Below are positions 1 through 6,845 of a DNA stretch of 64,000 nt, piece after piece. The DNA is taken from the NCBI GenBank assembly GCA_963775695.1, contig CAVZJU010000002.1, positions 434,001 to 498,000 on the forward strand. The letters run 5' to 3'. The stretch's first letter is position 1, and the number at the start of each line of letters is the position of its first letter. The notes below the pieces were generated by a model, which was not told where the DNA came from, did not search any database, and worked only from the letters and a program-made list of their open reading frames with translations. The position numbers were made by a program, and so were the translations under genes. This DNA is from DATBLE01 sp963775695. GTDB taxonomy: Bacteria > Actinomycetota > Thermoleophilia > Gaiellales > Gaiellaceae.

Positions 1-1
1 C

Positions 2-904
2 TGGGGGGTGACCTTCCCGATCCTGTCCGAGGCGGTGCGCGGCGAGGCGGTGACGGTCGGGCGTCCCTACTACAACTTCTTCTTCCGGAGCTTCGGGCTG
101 CCGCTGCTGCTGCTGATGGGGATCGGGCCGCTGATCGCCTGGCGGCGCGCGTCGCTCTCCTCGCTGAAGCGCGTGTTCTTCTGGCCCACCGCCTTCGCCC
201 TCGCGGTGGGCATCGTCCTGATCGCGGTCGGGGCAGGCTCGTCGCTGCCGGGGCTGGTCGCCTACACCTTCTCCGCTTTCGTCGCGGCGACGATCGTGCT
301 CGAGTTCGCGCGCGGAACTGCGGCTCGGCGCGCCCTGTCGGGTGACCCGGTACCCCGTGCGTTCACGTCGTTGATCGCGCGCAACCGGCGCCGCTACGGC
401 GGCTACGTCGTGCACGCCGCGATCGTGCTGCTAGCGATCGGGATCGCCGGCTCGAGCGCCTACGACACCTCGCGCAGCGCCCGCCTGAGCCCCGGACAGT
501 CGCTCAAGGTGCGTGACTACACGCTCGTCTACCGCGGCGTGACGAGCGCGCGCTCGGCCAATGCGATCGAGGAGCGGGCGACGATCGACGTCTACCGCGG
601 CGGCAGCCGGATCGCGGTGATGCGCCCCGGCAAGAACGACTACCCCGTCGAGCAGCAGGTCTCGAACGAGGTGGCGATCCGCTCCGACTGGCTGACCGGC
701 GAGGATCTCTTCCTGATCACCGAGCAGGTCAACGGCAACGGGACGATCGACTTCAAGGCGATCATCAATCCACTCGTGAACATGATCTGGCTCGCGGGGC
801 TCGTGTTCGTGCTCGGGTCGGTGATCACCCTCTGGCCGGACGCGCGCGAGGAGCGGCGGCTCGCGATCCGTTACGGGCGCCTGGCGCCCGAACCGCAAGC
901 CTGA
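2..904 (+). CDS. ccmF: Cytochrome c-type biogenesis protein CcmF, C-terminal part (5' truncated)
   Basis: Only the last 300 codons are inside the window; the reading frame is already open at base 2. The first residues (WGVTFPILSEAV) match the conserved WGxxFPxLSE segment of CcmF. They are followed by membrane segments, a periplasmic beta-rich stretch, and the closing helix with NMIWLAGLVFVLGSVITLWPD character that ends CcmF proteins. CcmF is a membrane component of the system I heme lyase, which attaches heme to apocytochrome c outside the cytoplasmic membrane. The next gene begins on the base after the stop codon and is also ccm-like, so this is the end of a cytochrome maturation operon. The family call is firm; the 5' part cannot be judged. 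Confidence 0.85.
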   Translation, partial: WGVTFPILSEAVRGEAVTVGRPYYNFFFRSFGLPLLLLMGIGPLIAWRRASLSSLKRVFFWPTAFALAVGIVLIAVGAGSSLPGLVAYTFSAFVAATIVLEFARGTAARRALSGDPVPRAFTSLIARNRRRYGGYVVHAAIVLLAIGIAGSSAYDTSRSARLSPGQSLKVRDYTLVYRGVTSARSANAIEERATIDVYRGGSRIAVMRPGKNDYPVEQQVSNEVAIRSDWLTGEDLFLITEQVNGNGTIDFKAIINPLVNMIWLAGLVFVLGSVITLWPDAREERRLAIRYGRLAPEPQA

Positions 905-1213
905 GTGCTGACGGCCGCGCTCGTGATCGGCGCCGTGTTGGCCGTCGCCGCCGTCTGGTTCGTCGCGCGGCCCTTCCTGGGACGGGAGACGGACGCCTTG
1001 CCGGCCGAGCCGCCGCCCGAGCGCCTTGCCCTGGAGGAGGAGCGCGACCGCGCGCTGGCGGCGCTCAAGGAGCTCGAGTTCGACCACCGCACGGGAAAGA
1101 TCTCCGACGACGACTATCGCAGCCTGGTCGGCGATCTGCGCCGGGACGCTGCGGAGGCTTTGAAAGCGCTCGACCGGGGAACACGGCGGGCTGATGCCAG
1201 CGTCCCCGACTGA
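905..1213 (+). CDS. CcmI-like cytochrome c biogenesis small membrane protein
   Basis: A 102-residue protein with one N-terminal transmembrane helix (about residues 3-24) followed by a charged helical region with the pattern ERDRALAALKELEFDHRTGKI and DDDYRSLVGDLRRDAAEAL. This pattern is typical of the short CcmI/CycH-like proteins that follow ccmF in Actinobacteria. In the classical pathway CcmI helps present apocytochrome to the heme lyase. Only the membrane anchor and short helical domain are present here; there is no TPR domain. The GTG start lies directly on the ccmF stop, so the two are probably translationally coupled. Confidence 0.65.
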   Translation: MLTAALVIGAVLAVAAVWFVARPFLGRETDALPAEPPPERLALEEERDRALAALKELEFDHRTGKISDDDYRSLVGDLRRDAAEALKALDRGTRRADASVPD

Positions 1214-1382
1214 CGACCCGTCTGCAGGCGCGGCCGTCGTCCCGGAGCCGGTGCCCGAGCCGGCGCCCGTTCCGTCCGACCCGCCCGGCCCGGTGATCGT
1301 GCCTGAGCCAGAGCCCGTTCCGCACGAGCCGCCCGGGCCCGTGATCGTGCCCGAGCCGCACCCGTCCGAGACCGCCGTCTAG
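1194..1382 (+). CDS. Small Pro/Glu-rich hypothetical protein
   Basis: A 62-residue frame starting at an ATG inside the last codons of the previous gene. It is made mostly of proline, glutamate and valine, with an imperfect tandem unit (PPGPVIVPEPEPVP, then PPGPVIVPEPHP). The repeat copies differ mainly at third codon positions, which argues that the frame is translated rather than being a pure DNA repeat. It has no signal peptide or membrane segment. It could be a short linker-like protein or a spurious frame in a GC-rich repeat; no function is assigned. Confidence 0.35.
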   Translation: MPASPTDDPSAGAAVVPEPVPEPAPVPSDPPGPVIVPEPEPVPHEPPGPVIVPEPHPSETAV

Positions 1383-1440
1383 CCCTTCGGGCCAGGTCGT
1401 GACGGGCAGGGTCGCCCGCCTTGCCGCCGAACCCAGCAGG

Positions 1441-2607
1441 ATGCGCCGTCTCGCCCTCGGCCTGGTCGCCCTGCTGGTCGTCGCAGCGCCCGCAGGCGCC
1501 GACATCATCGACCGCAAGCAGTCGGTGGACTCGAGGATCGGGGCGCTGCAGGCCCGGGTCGCCGCCGCGCAGGAGCAGGAAGCGGCGCTCCGGCAGGAGA
1601 TCGACGACGTCTCCGGGCGGATCCGCGGGTTGGAGCAGCAGGTCGGCGACGTCTCCTCGCGCCTCGCACCGCTCGAGCACGAGCTCCAGCTGCGCGAGGT
1701 CAAGCTCAACCGGCTGAACGCGCTCTTCCAGGTGCAGAGCGACCGGCTGGCATACCTGCGGGCGGAGTACCGGATCGCGCTCGGCCGGCTCAACCACCGC
1801 CTGATCGCAGCGTACGAATCGGACCCGCCTGACGAGCTCTCCGTCCTGCTCTCGTCGAGCAGTTTCTCGGCCTTCCTCGACGGCGTCGACTACATCAAGC
1901 TGGTTGCCACGCGGGACCGGCAGATCGCAGACGCCGTGCGCTCGTCCAGGGACGAGGTGGCGGTCGCGCTGGCCCACACGAGCGCCGCGCGCCGGGACAT
2001 GCTGCGCCAGGCGAAGATCTTCGCCGTTCGCGTCCACCAGGCGCGCGACCTGCGCGACCAGCTGCTGGCGAACCAGGGCGCGCTCCTCGACGCCCAGAGC
2101 AGGAAGAAGGCCGACCTCGCGTCGCTGAGCGCCGAGGAGCAGGCCGACGCCGGCGAGATCGACTCCCTGCAGCAGGTGAGCGCCGAGCTGGCGGCCAAGA
2201 TCCAGGCAGCCCAGTCGCACTCGACCGTCCAGCCCACGGGCTCGGGCCAGCTGAGCTGGCCCGTCAGCGCGCCGATCACGAGCCCGTTCGGCTGGCGCTG
2301 GGGCCGGATGCACGAGGGAGTCGACCTCGGTGCCGCCTACGGGACTCCGATCGCGGCCGCTGCGGCCGGAGCTGTCATCTACGCCGGATGGCTCGGCGGG
2401 TACGGCAACCTGACCGTGATCGACCACGGCGGCGGTCTCGCGACGGCGTACGGCCACCAGTCGGGGATCGCCGTCTCGGTCGGCCAACAGGTCGCCCGCG
2501 GCGAGATCATCGGCTACGTCGGCTCCACCGGCCACTCGACCGGGCCGCACCTGCACTTCGAGGTGCGCGTCAACGGCCAGGCCGTCGACCCACTCGGTTA
2601 CCTGTAA
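1441..2607 (+). CDS. Secreted M23 (LytM-type) peptidase with coiled coil, EnvC/NlpD-like
   Basis: Murein endopeptidase or amidase activator acting outside the membrane. From the ATG at 1441 the protein has 388 residues: a signal peptide (MRRLALGLVALLVVAAPAGA), a long coiled coil (about residues 25-260), then a C-terminal LytM domain. The zinc motifs HEGVDLG and HLHFEV are both present, so the domain may be catalytic, unlike degenerate EnvC-type activators. An in-frame GTG at 1399 would add 14 residues ahead of the signal peptide; the ATG is preferred because the signal peptide then starts correctly. The stop codon is followed without any gap by a copy of the 3' hairpin element. Confidence 0.85.
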   Translation: MRRLALGLVALLVVAAPAGADIIDRKQSVDSRIGALQARVAAAQEQEAALRQEIDDVSGRIRGLEQQVGDVSSRLAPLEHELQLREVKLNRLNALFQVQSDRLAYLRAEYRIALGRLNHRLIAAYESDPPDELSVLLSSSSFSAFLDGVDYIKLVATRDRQIADAVRSSRDEVAVALAHTSAARRDMLRQAKIFAVRVHQARDLRDQLLANQGALLDAQSRKKADLASLSAEEQADAGEIDSLQQVSAELAAKIQAAQSHSTVQPTGSGQLSWPVSAPITSPFGWRWGRMHEGVDLGAAYGTPIAAAAAGAVIYAGWLGGYGNLTVIDHGGGLATAYGHQSGIAVSVGQQVARGEIIGYVGSTGHSTGPHLHFEVRVNGQAVDPLGYL

Positions 2608-2643
2608 CGGGGGAACCCATGGTTCCCCCGTTTGCCCCCTCCT
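2608..2643 (+). repeat. 3' hairpin element, copy E1
   Basis: Perfect 10-bp stem (CGGGGGAACC at 2608-2617 with its complement at 2621-2630) and a 3-nt loop, starting on the base after the M23 peptidase stop codon. It is followed by a C-rich tail containing GCCCCCTCC and a GCTCGCTCGCTGCGCTCGC stretch (2646-2664). One of eight related elements in this window, all placed just 3' of genes and oriented with them. The rest of the gap to 2731 shows nothing recognisable. Confidence 0.8.
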
Positions 2644-2731
2644 GTGCTCGCTCGCTGCGCTCGCATCACGATCTCCACACAGATCCGGGAGCGTGCCGCG
2701 CCCGCCATGTCTGGCGCGGCGGCGAAATGAC

Positions 2732-3307
2732 CTACGACTGACGGAAGACGTGCAGGTCTGGCAGGTTCCTGTACCGCTCGGCCGCGTCGAAGCCGTAGCC
2801 GACGAAGAACTCGTCGGGCACGGTGAAGCCGACGTACCTGACCGGGAGGTCCTCGACCAGGCGGCGGTACGGCCGGTCGAGGAATGTGACCGCTGCGAGC
2901 GAGCGCGGAGAGCGCAGCGTGAACGTGCGCACCAGGTAGTTGAGCGTCAGCCCCGTGTCGACGACGTCCTCGACGATCAGGACGTCTCGGCCTTCGAGGG
3001 GCGCATCGAGATCCTTGAGAAACCGGATCGCCGGCGTTCCGCCGGTCTCGTCGGACGTGTAACCGGCCAGCTCGACGAAATCGAGGTGATGGAGGATCGG
3101 GATCGCCCGCGTGAGGTCCGCGAGGAAGACGAAACTCGCCTTCAGCGACGCGACCAGAAGCGGCTCCCGGCGCTCGTAGTCGTCGGCGATCTCGGCGCCG
3201 AGCTCGGCAACACGCGCCGCGATCTCCTCGGCGGAGAGGTACACGTCGCCGATGTGCTCGTCGCGCGGGGAGGAGCCACCGACGGGCTCGGGGCCGGCGC
3301 GGACCAC
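2732..3307 (-). CDS. hpt: Hypoxanthine phosphoribosyltransferase
   Basis: Purine salvage enzyme converting hypoxanthine or guanine plus PRPP to IMP or GMP in the cytoplasm. With the GTG at 3307 the protein has 191 residues, usual for the family. The PRPP-binding loop reads VLIVEDVVDTGLTL, with the acidic pair, and the earlier loop ASLKASFVFLADL corresponds to the pyrophosphate-binding region. The end (VGFTVPDEFFVGYGFDAAERYRNLPDLHVF) is the characteristic C-terminus. A later GTG at 3244 would remove the conserved segment before YLSAEEI, so the upstream start is favoured. It lies 32 bases behind the nuclease-fold gene and is probably cotranscribed with it. Confidence 0.9.
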   Translation of the reverse strand: MVRAGPEPVGGSSPRDEHIGDVYLSAEEIAARVAELGAEIADDYERREPLLVASLKASFVFLADLTRAIPILHHLDFVELAGYTSDETGGTPAIRFLKDLDAPLEGRDVLIVEDVVDTGLTLNYLVRTFTLRSPRSLAAVTFLDRPYRRLVEDLPVRYVGFTVPDEFFVGYGFDAAERYRNLPDLHVFRQS

Positions 3308-3339
3308 CGGCTCGAGGCCGGCATCGCTGCCGAGGTCCG

Positions 3340-3711
3340 TCAGGAGGCGAGCTTCAGACCGTATCGCTGACCCAGGCGCTCGATGTCGCGCTTGTAGAAG
3401 AGCTTGATGTTGATCTCGGGGTAGCGCTCCTTGAGCTTCCGGAGCTTGCGGTTCTTGCGCGTGACGAGCGACTGCTTCATCACCGTGATCTCGAGGTACA
3501 GGTCCTGCTCGGGCAGGTAGAAGTCGGGCGCGAACGCCTCGAGGACGCGGCCGTCCTCGTCGACTTCCAGCTCGAACGTCCGCGGCTCGTACAGCCAGGG
3601 GACCCGGTAGTAGTCGAGGATCTTGGCGCACTCGAGCTCCGCCTCGTTCTGGAAGAGGGGTGGCTCGGTGCCGCGATATGCCTGGAAAACAGGGGTCTCC
3701 GGCATCGACAC
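3340..3711 (-). CDS. Nuclease-fold (PD-(D/E)XK-like) hypothetical protein
   Basis: A protein of about 123 residues with no signal peptide. The segment APDFYLPEQDLYLEIT has the spacing of a PD-(D/E)XK core, with an acidic residue, a strand, then an E in a second strand, flanked by a basic helix (RKNRKLRKLKERYP). This suggests a small nuclease-like or nucleic-acid-binding fold; catalytic activity is not shown because the usual lysine is replaced by Thr in ExT. Two starts are possible: GTG at 3711, 5 nt after a TATCCT -10 box on this strand, or ATG at 3705. It lies directly upstream of hpt. Confidence 0.6.
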   Translation of the reverse strand: MSMPETPVFQAYRGTEPPLFQNEAELECAKILDYYRVPWLYEPRTFELEVDEDGRVLEAFAPDFYLPEQDLYLEITVMKQSLVTRKNRKLRKLKERYPEINIKLFYKRDIERLGQRYGLKLAS

Positions 3712-3740
3712 GAGTCAGGATACCCGTCGGTCCGGACACC

Positions 3741-3746
3741 TAGACT
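3741..3746 (+). promoter_or_regulatory. -10 box of a leaderless promoter (metallophosphoesterase)
   Basis: TAGACT followed by 6 nt and the ATG at 3753. There is no room for a Shine-Dalgarno site, so the transcript would start at or next to the start codon. Confidence 0.6.
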
Positions 3747-3752
3747 AGACGC

Positions 3753-4553
3753 ATGGCCGCGGCGGGGCAGTTCACGATCGCGCACATCTCCGACCTCCAC
3801 TGCGGCGGGCCGTACTTCGTCCCCAATCTGATGGAGCGCGCGATCTCCGAGATCAACGACCTCGATCCGGATCTGGTCGTCTGCTCGGGCGACCTGACCA
3901 CGTTCGGCTTCAAGCCCGAATACCTGCAGGCGAAGGAGTATCTGTCGCGCCTGCAGACCAAGTCCTTCGTCGTCATCCCCGGAAACCACGACGCACGCAA
4001 CGTCGGCTACGTCCACTTCGAGGAGCTGTTCGGCCAGCGCAACTCGGTGCTGCGGATCGGGACGACGACGGTCGTCGCGGTCGACTCGACCGAGCCGGAC
4101 CTCGACCACGGCCAGATCGGCCGCGGCCGCTATCCGTGGATCGAGGAGCAGTTCGCCGACGACTCCGAATTGCGCATCTTCGTCCTCCACCACCACCTGC
4201 TGCCGGTGCCGGGGACGGGCAGGGAGCGCAACGTCGTCTACGACGCCGGCGACGCCCTCGAATGCCTCCAGCGCGCACGTGTGCAGATGGTTCTCTCGGG
4301 GCACAAGCACGTCCCGTACGCATGGCGGCTCGAGAACATGTTCATCCTCAACGCGGGCACCGTCTCGTCGCTCCGTCTTCGCGGGAACACACGGCCCTGT
4401 TACAACGTGATCGAGGTCGAGGGGGCGCACGTGTCGGTCTGGCGGCGGTACCCGTTCCACGGTCAGGAGCGCATCATCCAGTTCTCGACCGAGACGCTCG
4501 AGTTCGAGAAGTACACCGCTCGAATCGAGGGAGAGCTCTCGTCGCGAAGCTGA
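3753..4553 (+). CDS. Calcineurin-like metallophosphoesterase
   Basis: 266 residues with the complete metallophosphoesterase motif series: DLH near residue 14, GDLTTFG, GNHD, the HHH motif (VLHHHLL), and GHKH. All metal ligands of a two-metal phosphoesterase are therefore present. It resembles the CpdA / cyclic-nucleotide phosphodiesterase branch, but the substrate cannot be read from sequence. Its stop overlaps the proposed start of the cyclic 2,3-diphosphoglycerate synthetase gene. That tight coupling makes a role in cDPG or 2,3-DPG turnover a reasonable hypothesis. No signal peptide is seen, so it should be cytoplasmic. It starts leaderless. Confidence 0.85.
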   Translation: MAAAGQFTIAHISDLHCGGPYFVPNLMERAISEINDLDPDLVVCSGDLTTFGFKPEYLQAKEYLSRLQTKSFVVIPGNHDARNVGYVHFEELFGQRNSVLRIGTTTVVAVDSTEPDLDHGQIGRGRYPWIEEQFADDSELRIFVLHHHLLPVPGTGRERNVVYDAGDALECLQRARVQMVLSGHKHVPYAWRLENMFILNAGTVSSLRLRGNTRPCYNVIEVEGAHVSVWRRYPFHGQERIIQFSTETLEFEKYTARIEGELSSRS

Positions 4554-5749
4554 GCCGGGCCGTCGCCGTGATCGACGGGGAGCACTACCCGTCGGTCGTT
4601 CGCGACGCGCTTGCCGAGCTGCCCTACGACTTCGTCGCCGCCGTCCGGGCCGGCGGCACCGAGAAGCTCCGCGGCGGCGAGGAGTACGGGCTGCCACTCG
4701 GCGCCGACCTGGAGGAGGCGATCGCTGAGCACCGGCCCGACGTCGTCGTCGACCTGTCCGACGAGCCCGTGCTCGGGCCGAAGCAGCGCTTCGCGCTGGC
4801 GTCGAGGGCGCTGGCGGCGGGCGTCCCGTACGTGGGAGCGGACTTCCGCTTCGACCCGCCCGCGTTCGAGCCGTTCGCGCTGCCGTCGCTGGCGGTGATC
4901 GGCACGGGGAAACGCGTCGGGAAGACCGCCGTCACGGGCCACCTCGCCCGGCTGCTCTCGCGCGACCGCGACGTCGTCGTCGTCGCGATGGGGCGCGGCG
5001 GCCCGGCCGAGCCGGAGGTGATCGAGGCCGCGCCGACGCTCGACGACCTCCTGGCGCTGTCGCGTGCCGGTCGCCACGCCGCCTCGGACCATCTCGAGAC
5101 CGCCGCGCTCGTGGGCGTGCCGACCGTCGGCTGCCGTCGCTGCGGCGGCGGGCTCGCCGGAGCACCGTTCACCTCGACGGTGCTCGAGGGCGCCCGGGTG
5201 GGCGCGGCCCTCGAGCCCGACCTGGTCGTCTTCGACGGCAGCGGCGCCGCGATCCCGCCGGTTGCCGCCGGCGCGCGCATCCTGGTCGCGCACGACCTCG
5301 ACTCGGGCCTCAATCCGTACCGCGCACTGATCAGCGACCTCGTGCTGACGATGAGCCCTGCCGTCGCCTCGGCGGCCGGGACGCTCGGACGCCGGGCGCT
5401 CCTGTTCGAGTTGCGCCTGCGGCCCATCGCGCCGCTCGACGGCCGGCGGGCGGCCGTGTTCACGACGGGCCCGGCGCGCCTCGACCACCTCGAGAACGTG
5501 GTCTTCGCGTCGCAGAGCCTCGCCGACCGGGCTCGGCTTGCACGCGAGCTGGACGGCGTCGACGCGGACGTCTGTGTGGTGGAACTGAAGGCGGCTGCGA
5601 TCGACGTCGTCGCCGAGCACGCCTCTGCACGGGGTCTGGAGGTGATCCTGGCCGCGAACGACGTGGTCGCTCCCGGCCTGGACGACGTGGTGCTCGAGCT
5701 CGCGGAGGTGGCATCCGGGGCCCCGGCGCGGGAGAATGTGCGGCGATGA
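4550..5749 (+). CDS. cpgS: Cyclic 2,3-diphosphoglycerate synthetase
   Basis: Matches the methanogen enzyme that closes 2,3-diphosphoglycerate to cyclic 2,3-diphosphoglycerate with ATP. Family blocks seen are VIDGEHYP, GGTEKLR, VVDLSDEPV, the P-loop GTGKRVGKTAV (about residue 117), VAMGRGGPAEPEV, HAASDHLE, TVGCRRCGGGLAG and GSGAAIPPV. Length is 399 residues from the proposed start, slightly under the archaeal enzyme as recalled (about 460). The start is unusual: the first ATG/GTG/TTG-type codon is GTG at 4568, which would cut the conserved first strand before IDGEHY. A CTG at 4550 overlaps the preceding TGA and gives the expected N-terminus (MSRAVAVIDGEHY). The gene is followed by two hairpin elements and then by 2-phosphoglycerate kinase. 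Confidence 0.9.
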   Translation: MSRAVAVIDGEHYPSVVRDALAELPYDFVAAVRAGGTEKLRGGEEYGLPLGADLEEAIAEHRPDVVVDLSDEPVLGPKQRFALASRALAAGVPYVGADFRFDPPAFEPFALPSLAVIGTGKRVGKTAVTGHLARLLSRDRDVVVVAMGRGGPAEPEVIEAAPTLDDLLALSRAGRHAASDHLETAALVGVPTVGCRRCGGGLAGAPFTSTVLEGARVGAALEPDLVVFDGSGAAIPPVAAGARILVAHDLDSGLNPYRALISDLVLTMSPAVASAAGTLGRRALLFELRLRPIAPLDGRRAAVFTTGPARLDHLENVVFASQSLADRARLARELDGVDADVCVVELKAAAIDVVAEHASARGLEVILAANDVVAPGLDDVVLELAEVASGAPARENVRR

Positions 5750-5771
5750 CGTCGTTCGCCTCTGGCTCTCT

Positions 5772-5880
5772 CCCGTGGGGGAAACCAGGTTTCTCTCGAG
5801 CGGCGATGCCGCGCATGCGAGGGCACCGGCCGCGGGTCGATTGGCCGCGGCCGGCTTTCCCCCACGGGCCCCCTTCTTTC
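5772..5880 (+). repeat. 3' hairpin element, copy E2, with expanded loop
   Basis: Perfect 13-bp inverted repeat: CCCGTGGGGGAAA at 5772-5784 and its complement at 5856-5868, followed by the family tail CCCCCTTCTTTC. Between the arms lie 71 bases, themselves rich in short palindromes, instead of the usual 3-5 nt loop. It begins 22 nt behind the cpgS stop. Confidence 0.7.
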
Positions 5881-5894
5881 AGGGGCCGTTCTTG

Positions 5895-5932
5895 CCAGGG
5901 GAACCTCCTGGTTCCCCTGGGACCCCTCCCCC
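5895..5932 (+). repeat. 3' hairpin element, copy E3
   Basis: Perfect 11-bp stem (CCAGGGGAACC at 5895-5905, complement at 5910-5920) with a 4-nt loop and a GACCCCTCCC tail. It lies in tandem behind copy E2, between cpgS and the 2-phosphoglycerate kinase gene. Confidence 0.75.
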
Positions 5933-5937
5933 GTCAT

Positions 5938-5954
5938 CGGTCGGGTGCCGACCG
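5938..5954 (+). promoter_or_regulatory. Inverted repeat touching the start codon of the 2-phosphoglycerate kinase gene
   Basis: CGGTCGG-GTG-CCGACCG: perfect 7-bp arms with a 3-nt loop, ending on the base before the ATG at 5955. It could be an RNA hairpin limiting translation or a DNA operator. No Shine-Dalgarno site is visible. Confidence 0.45.
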
Positions 5955-6845
5955 ATGACCGAGCCGAGGCACGCCGAACCGCTCCCGCTGGGCGGCAGGG
6001 ACGGGCTTCCGTACTCGAGGGGTCTGATGGCGCGGGCCCTGGTGGCGGCCGGAGTCCCCGCCGTGCGGGCGTACGAGCTGGCGCTGCGGGTCGGCGTCGA
6101 CCTCACCGAGCGTGGGGACGAGGCGGTCGAGCTCGACCGGCTCGAGGAGCTCGCGCTCGAGGTGCTCGGCGAGAACGAGGGCTCGCAGGCGATCCGGCGA
6201 CTCCGTCGGTACGAGGCCCTGCGCGAGCTCGACCTGCCCATCATCGTGCTGATCGGCGGAGCGACCGGCACGGGAAAGTCGACGGTCGCGACCGAGGTCG
6301 CCTACCGGCTCGGCATCACCCGGGTGACGTCGACCGACTTCGTGCGGCAGACGATGCGCGCGTTCCTGAAGCGCGAGTTCATGCCCTCGATCCACTACTC
6401 GAGCTTCGAGGTGCCGCCGGAGGAAGACGGGCTCGGCGCCGTCGAGGGGTTCGTCGAGCAGACGCGCAACGTCATGATCGGCGTGCGCGGCCTGATCGAC
6501 CGGGCACTGCACGAGGGGTGGTCGCTCGTGCTCGAGGGCGTTCACCTGGTACCAGGCATGCTGCCGCCCGTCGAGGGGGCGCTGGTCGTCCACTGCGTGC
6601 TGGCGATCGAGGATGCGGAGCTGCACGCCTCGCACTTCTGGGTTCGCGACGCTCACTCGGAAGGGCTTCGGCCGGTCCAGAAGTACCTCGACGGCCTCGG
6701 CGAGATCCGGACGCTCCAGGACTTCATCCTCGAGCAGGCACGCGCCTGCCGCGTGCCGGTCGTCGAGAACGGAAACATGCAGCTCTCGATCGGCACCGTG
6801 ATGGAGCTCGTCGTCTCCGGCGCCGAACGATTCGCGAAGGTGTGA
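5955..6845 (+). CDS. 2-phosphoglycerate kinase
   Basis: Phosphorylates 2-phosphoglycerate to 2,3-diphosphoglycerate, the substrate of cyclic 2,3-diphosphoglycerate synthetase. The 296-residue protein has the two parts known in the archaeal enzyme. The N-terminal ATP-cone-like domain contains LPYSRGLMARALVAAGV and RAYELALRV, about residues 15-50. The kinase domain has the P-loop GGATGTGKST near residue 101, then TSTDFVRQTMR and the strand LVLEGVHLVPG. Length fits the family (about 300). The gene sits 205 bases behind cpgS, with two hairpin elements and a start-adjacent inverted repeat between them, and overlaps the next gene by one base (TGATG). Finding both cDPG-pathway enzymes side by side strongly supports the assignment of each. 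Confidence 0.9.
   Translation: MTEPRHAEPLPLGGRDGLPYSRGLMARALVAAGVPAVRAYELALRVGVDLTERGDEAVELDRLEELALEVLGENEGSQAIRRLRRYEALRELDLPIIVLIGGATGTGKSTVATEVAYRLGITRVTSTDFVRQTMRAFLKREFMPSIHYSSFEVPPEEDGLGAVEGFVEQTRNVMIGVRGLIDRALHEGWSLVLEGVHLVPGMLPPVEGALVVHCVLAIEDAELHASHFWVRDAHSEGLRPVQKYLDGLGEIRTLQDFILEQARACRVPVVENGNMQLSIGTVMELVVSGAERFAKV

Noticed and set aside
1114..2556. Long open frame on the minus strand opposite the M23 peptidase
   Set aside because: Arg/Ala/Gly/Asp-rich antisense frame typical of high-GC DNA; the plus strand has a signal peptide and full zinc motifs.
2608..2664. Hairpins of the 3' element family as classical intrinsic terminators
   Set aside because: No U-tract follows any copy; the tail is C-rich. 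They are listed as repeats, with termination only as one hypothesis.
5736..5954. Upstream in-frame extension of 2-phosphoglycerate kinase from ATG 5736
   Set aside because: It would translate through two hairpin elements and give Pro/Gly/Arg-rich sequence; the conserved protein starts after ATG 5955.
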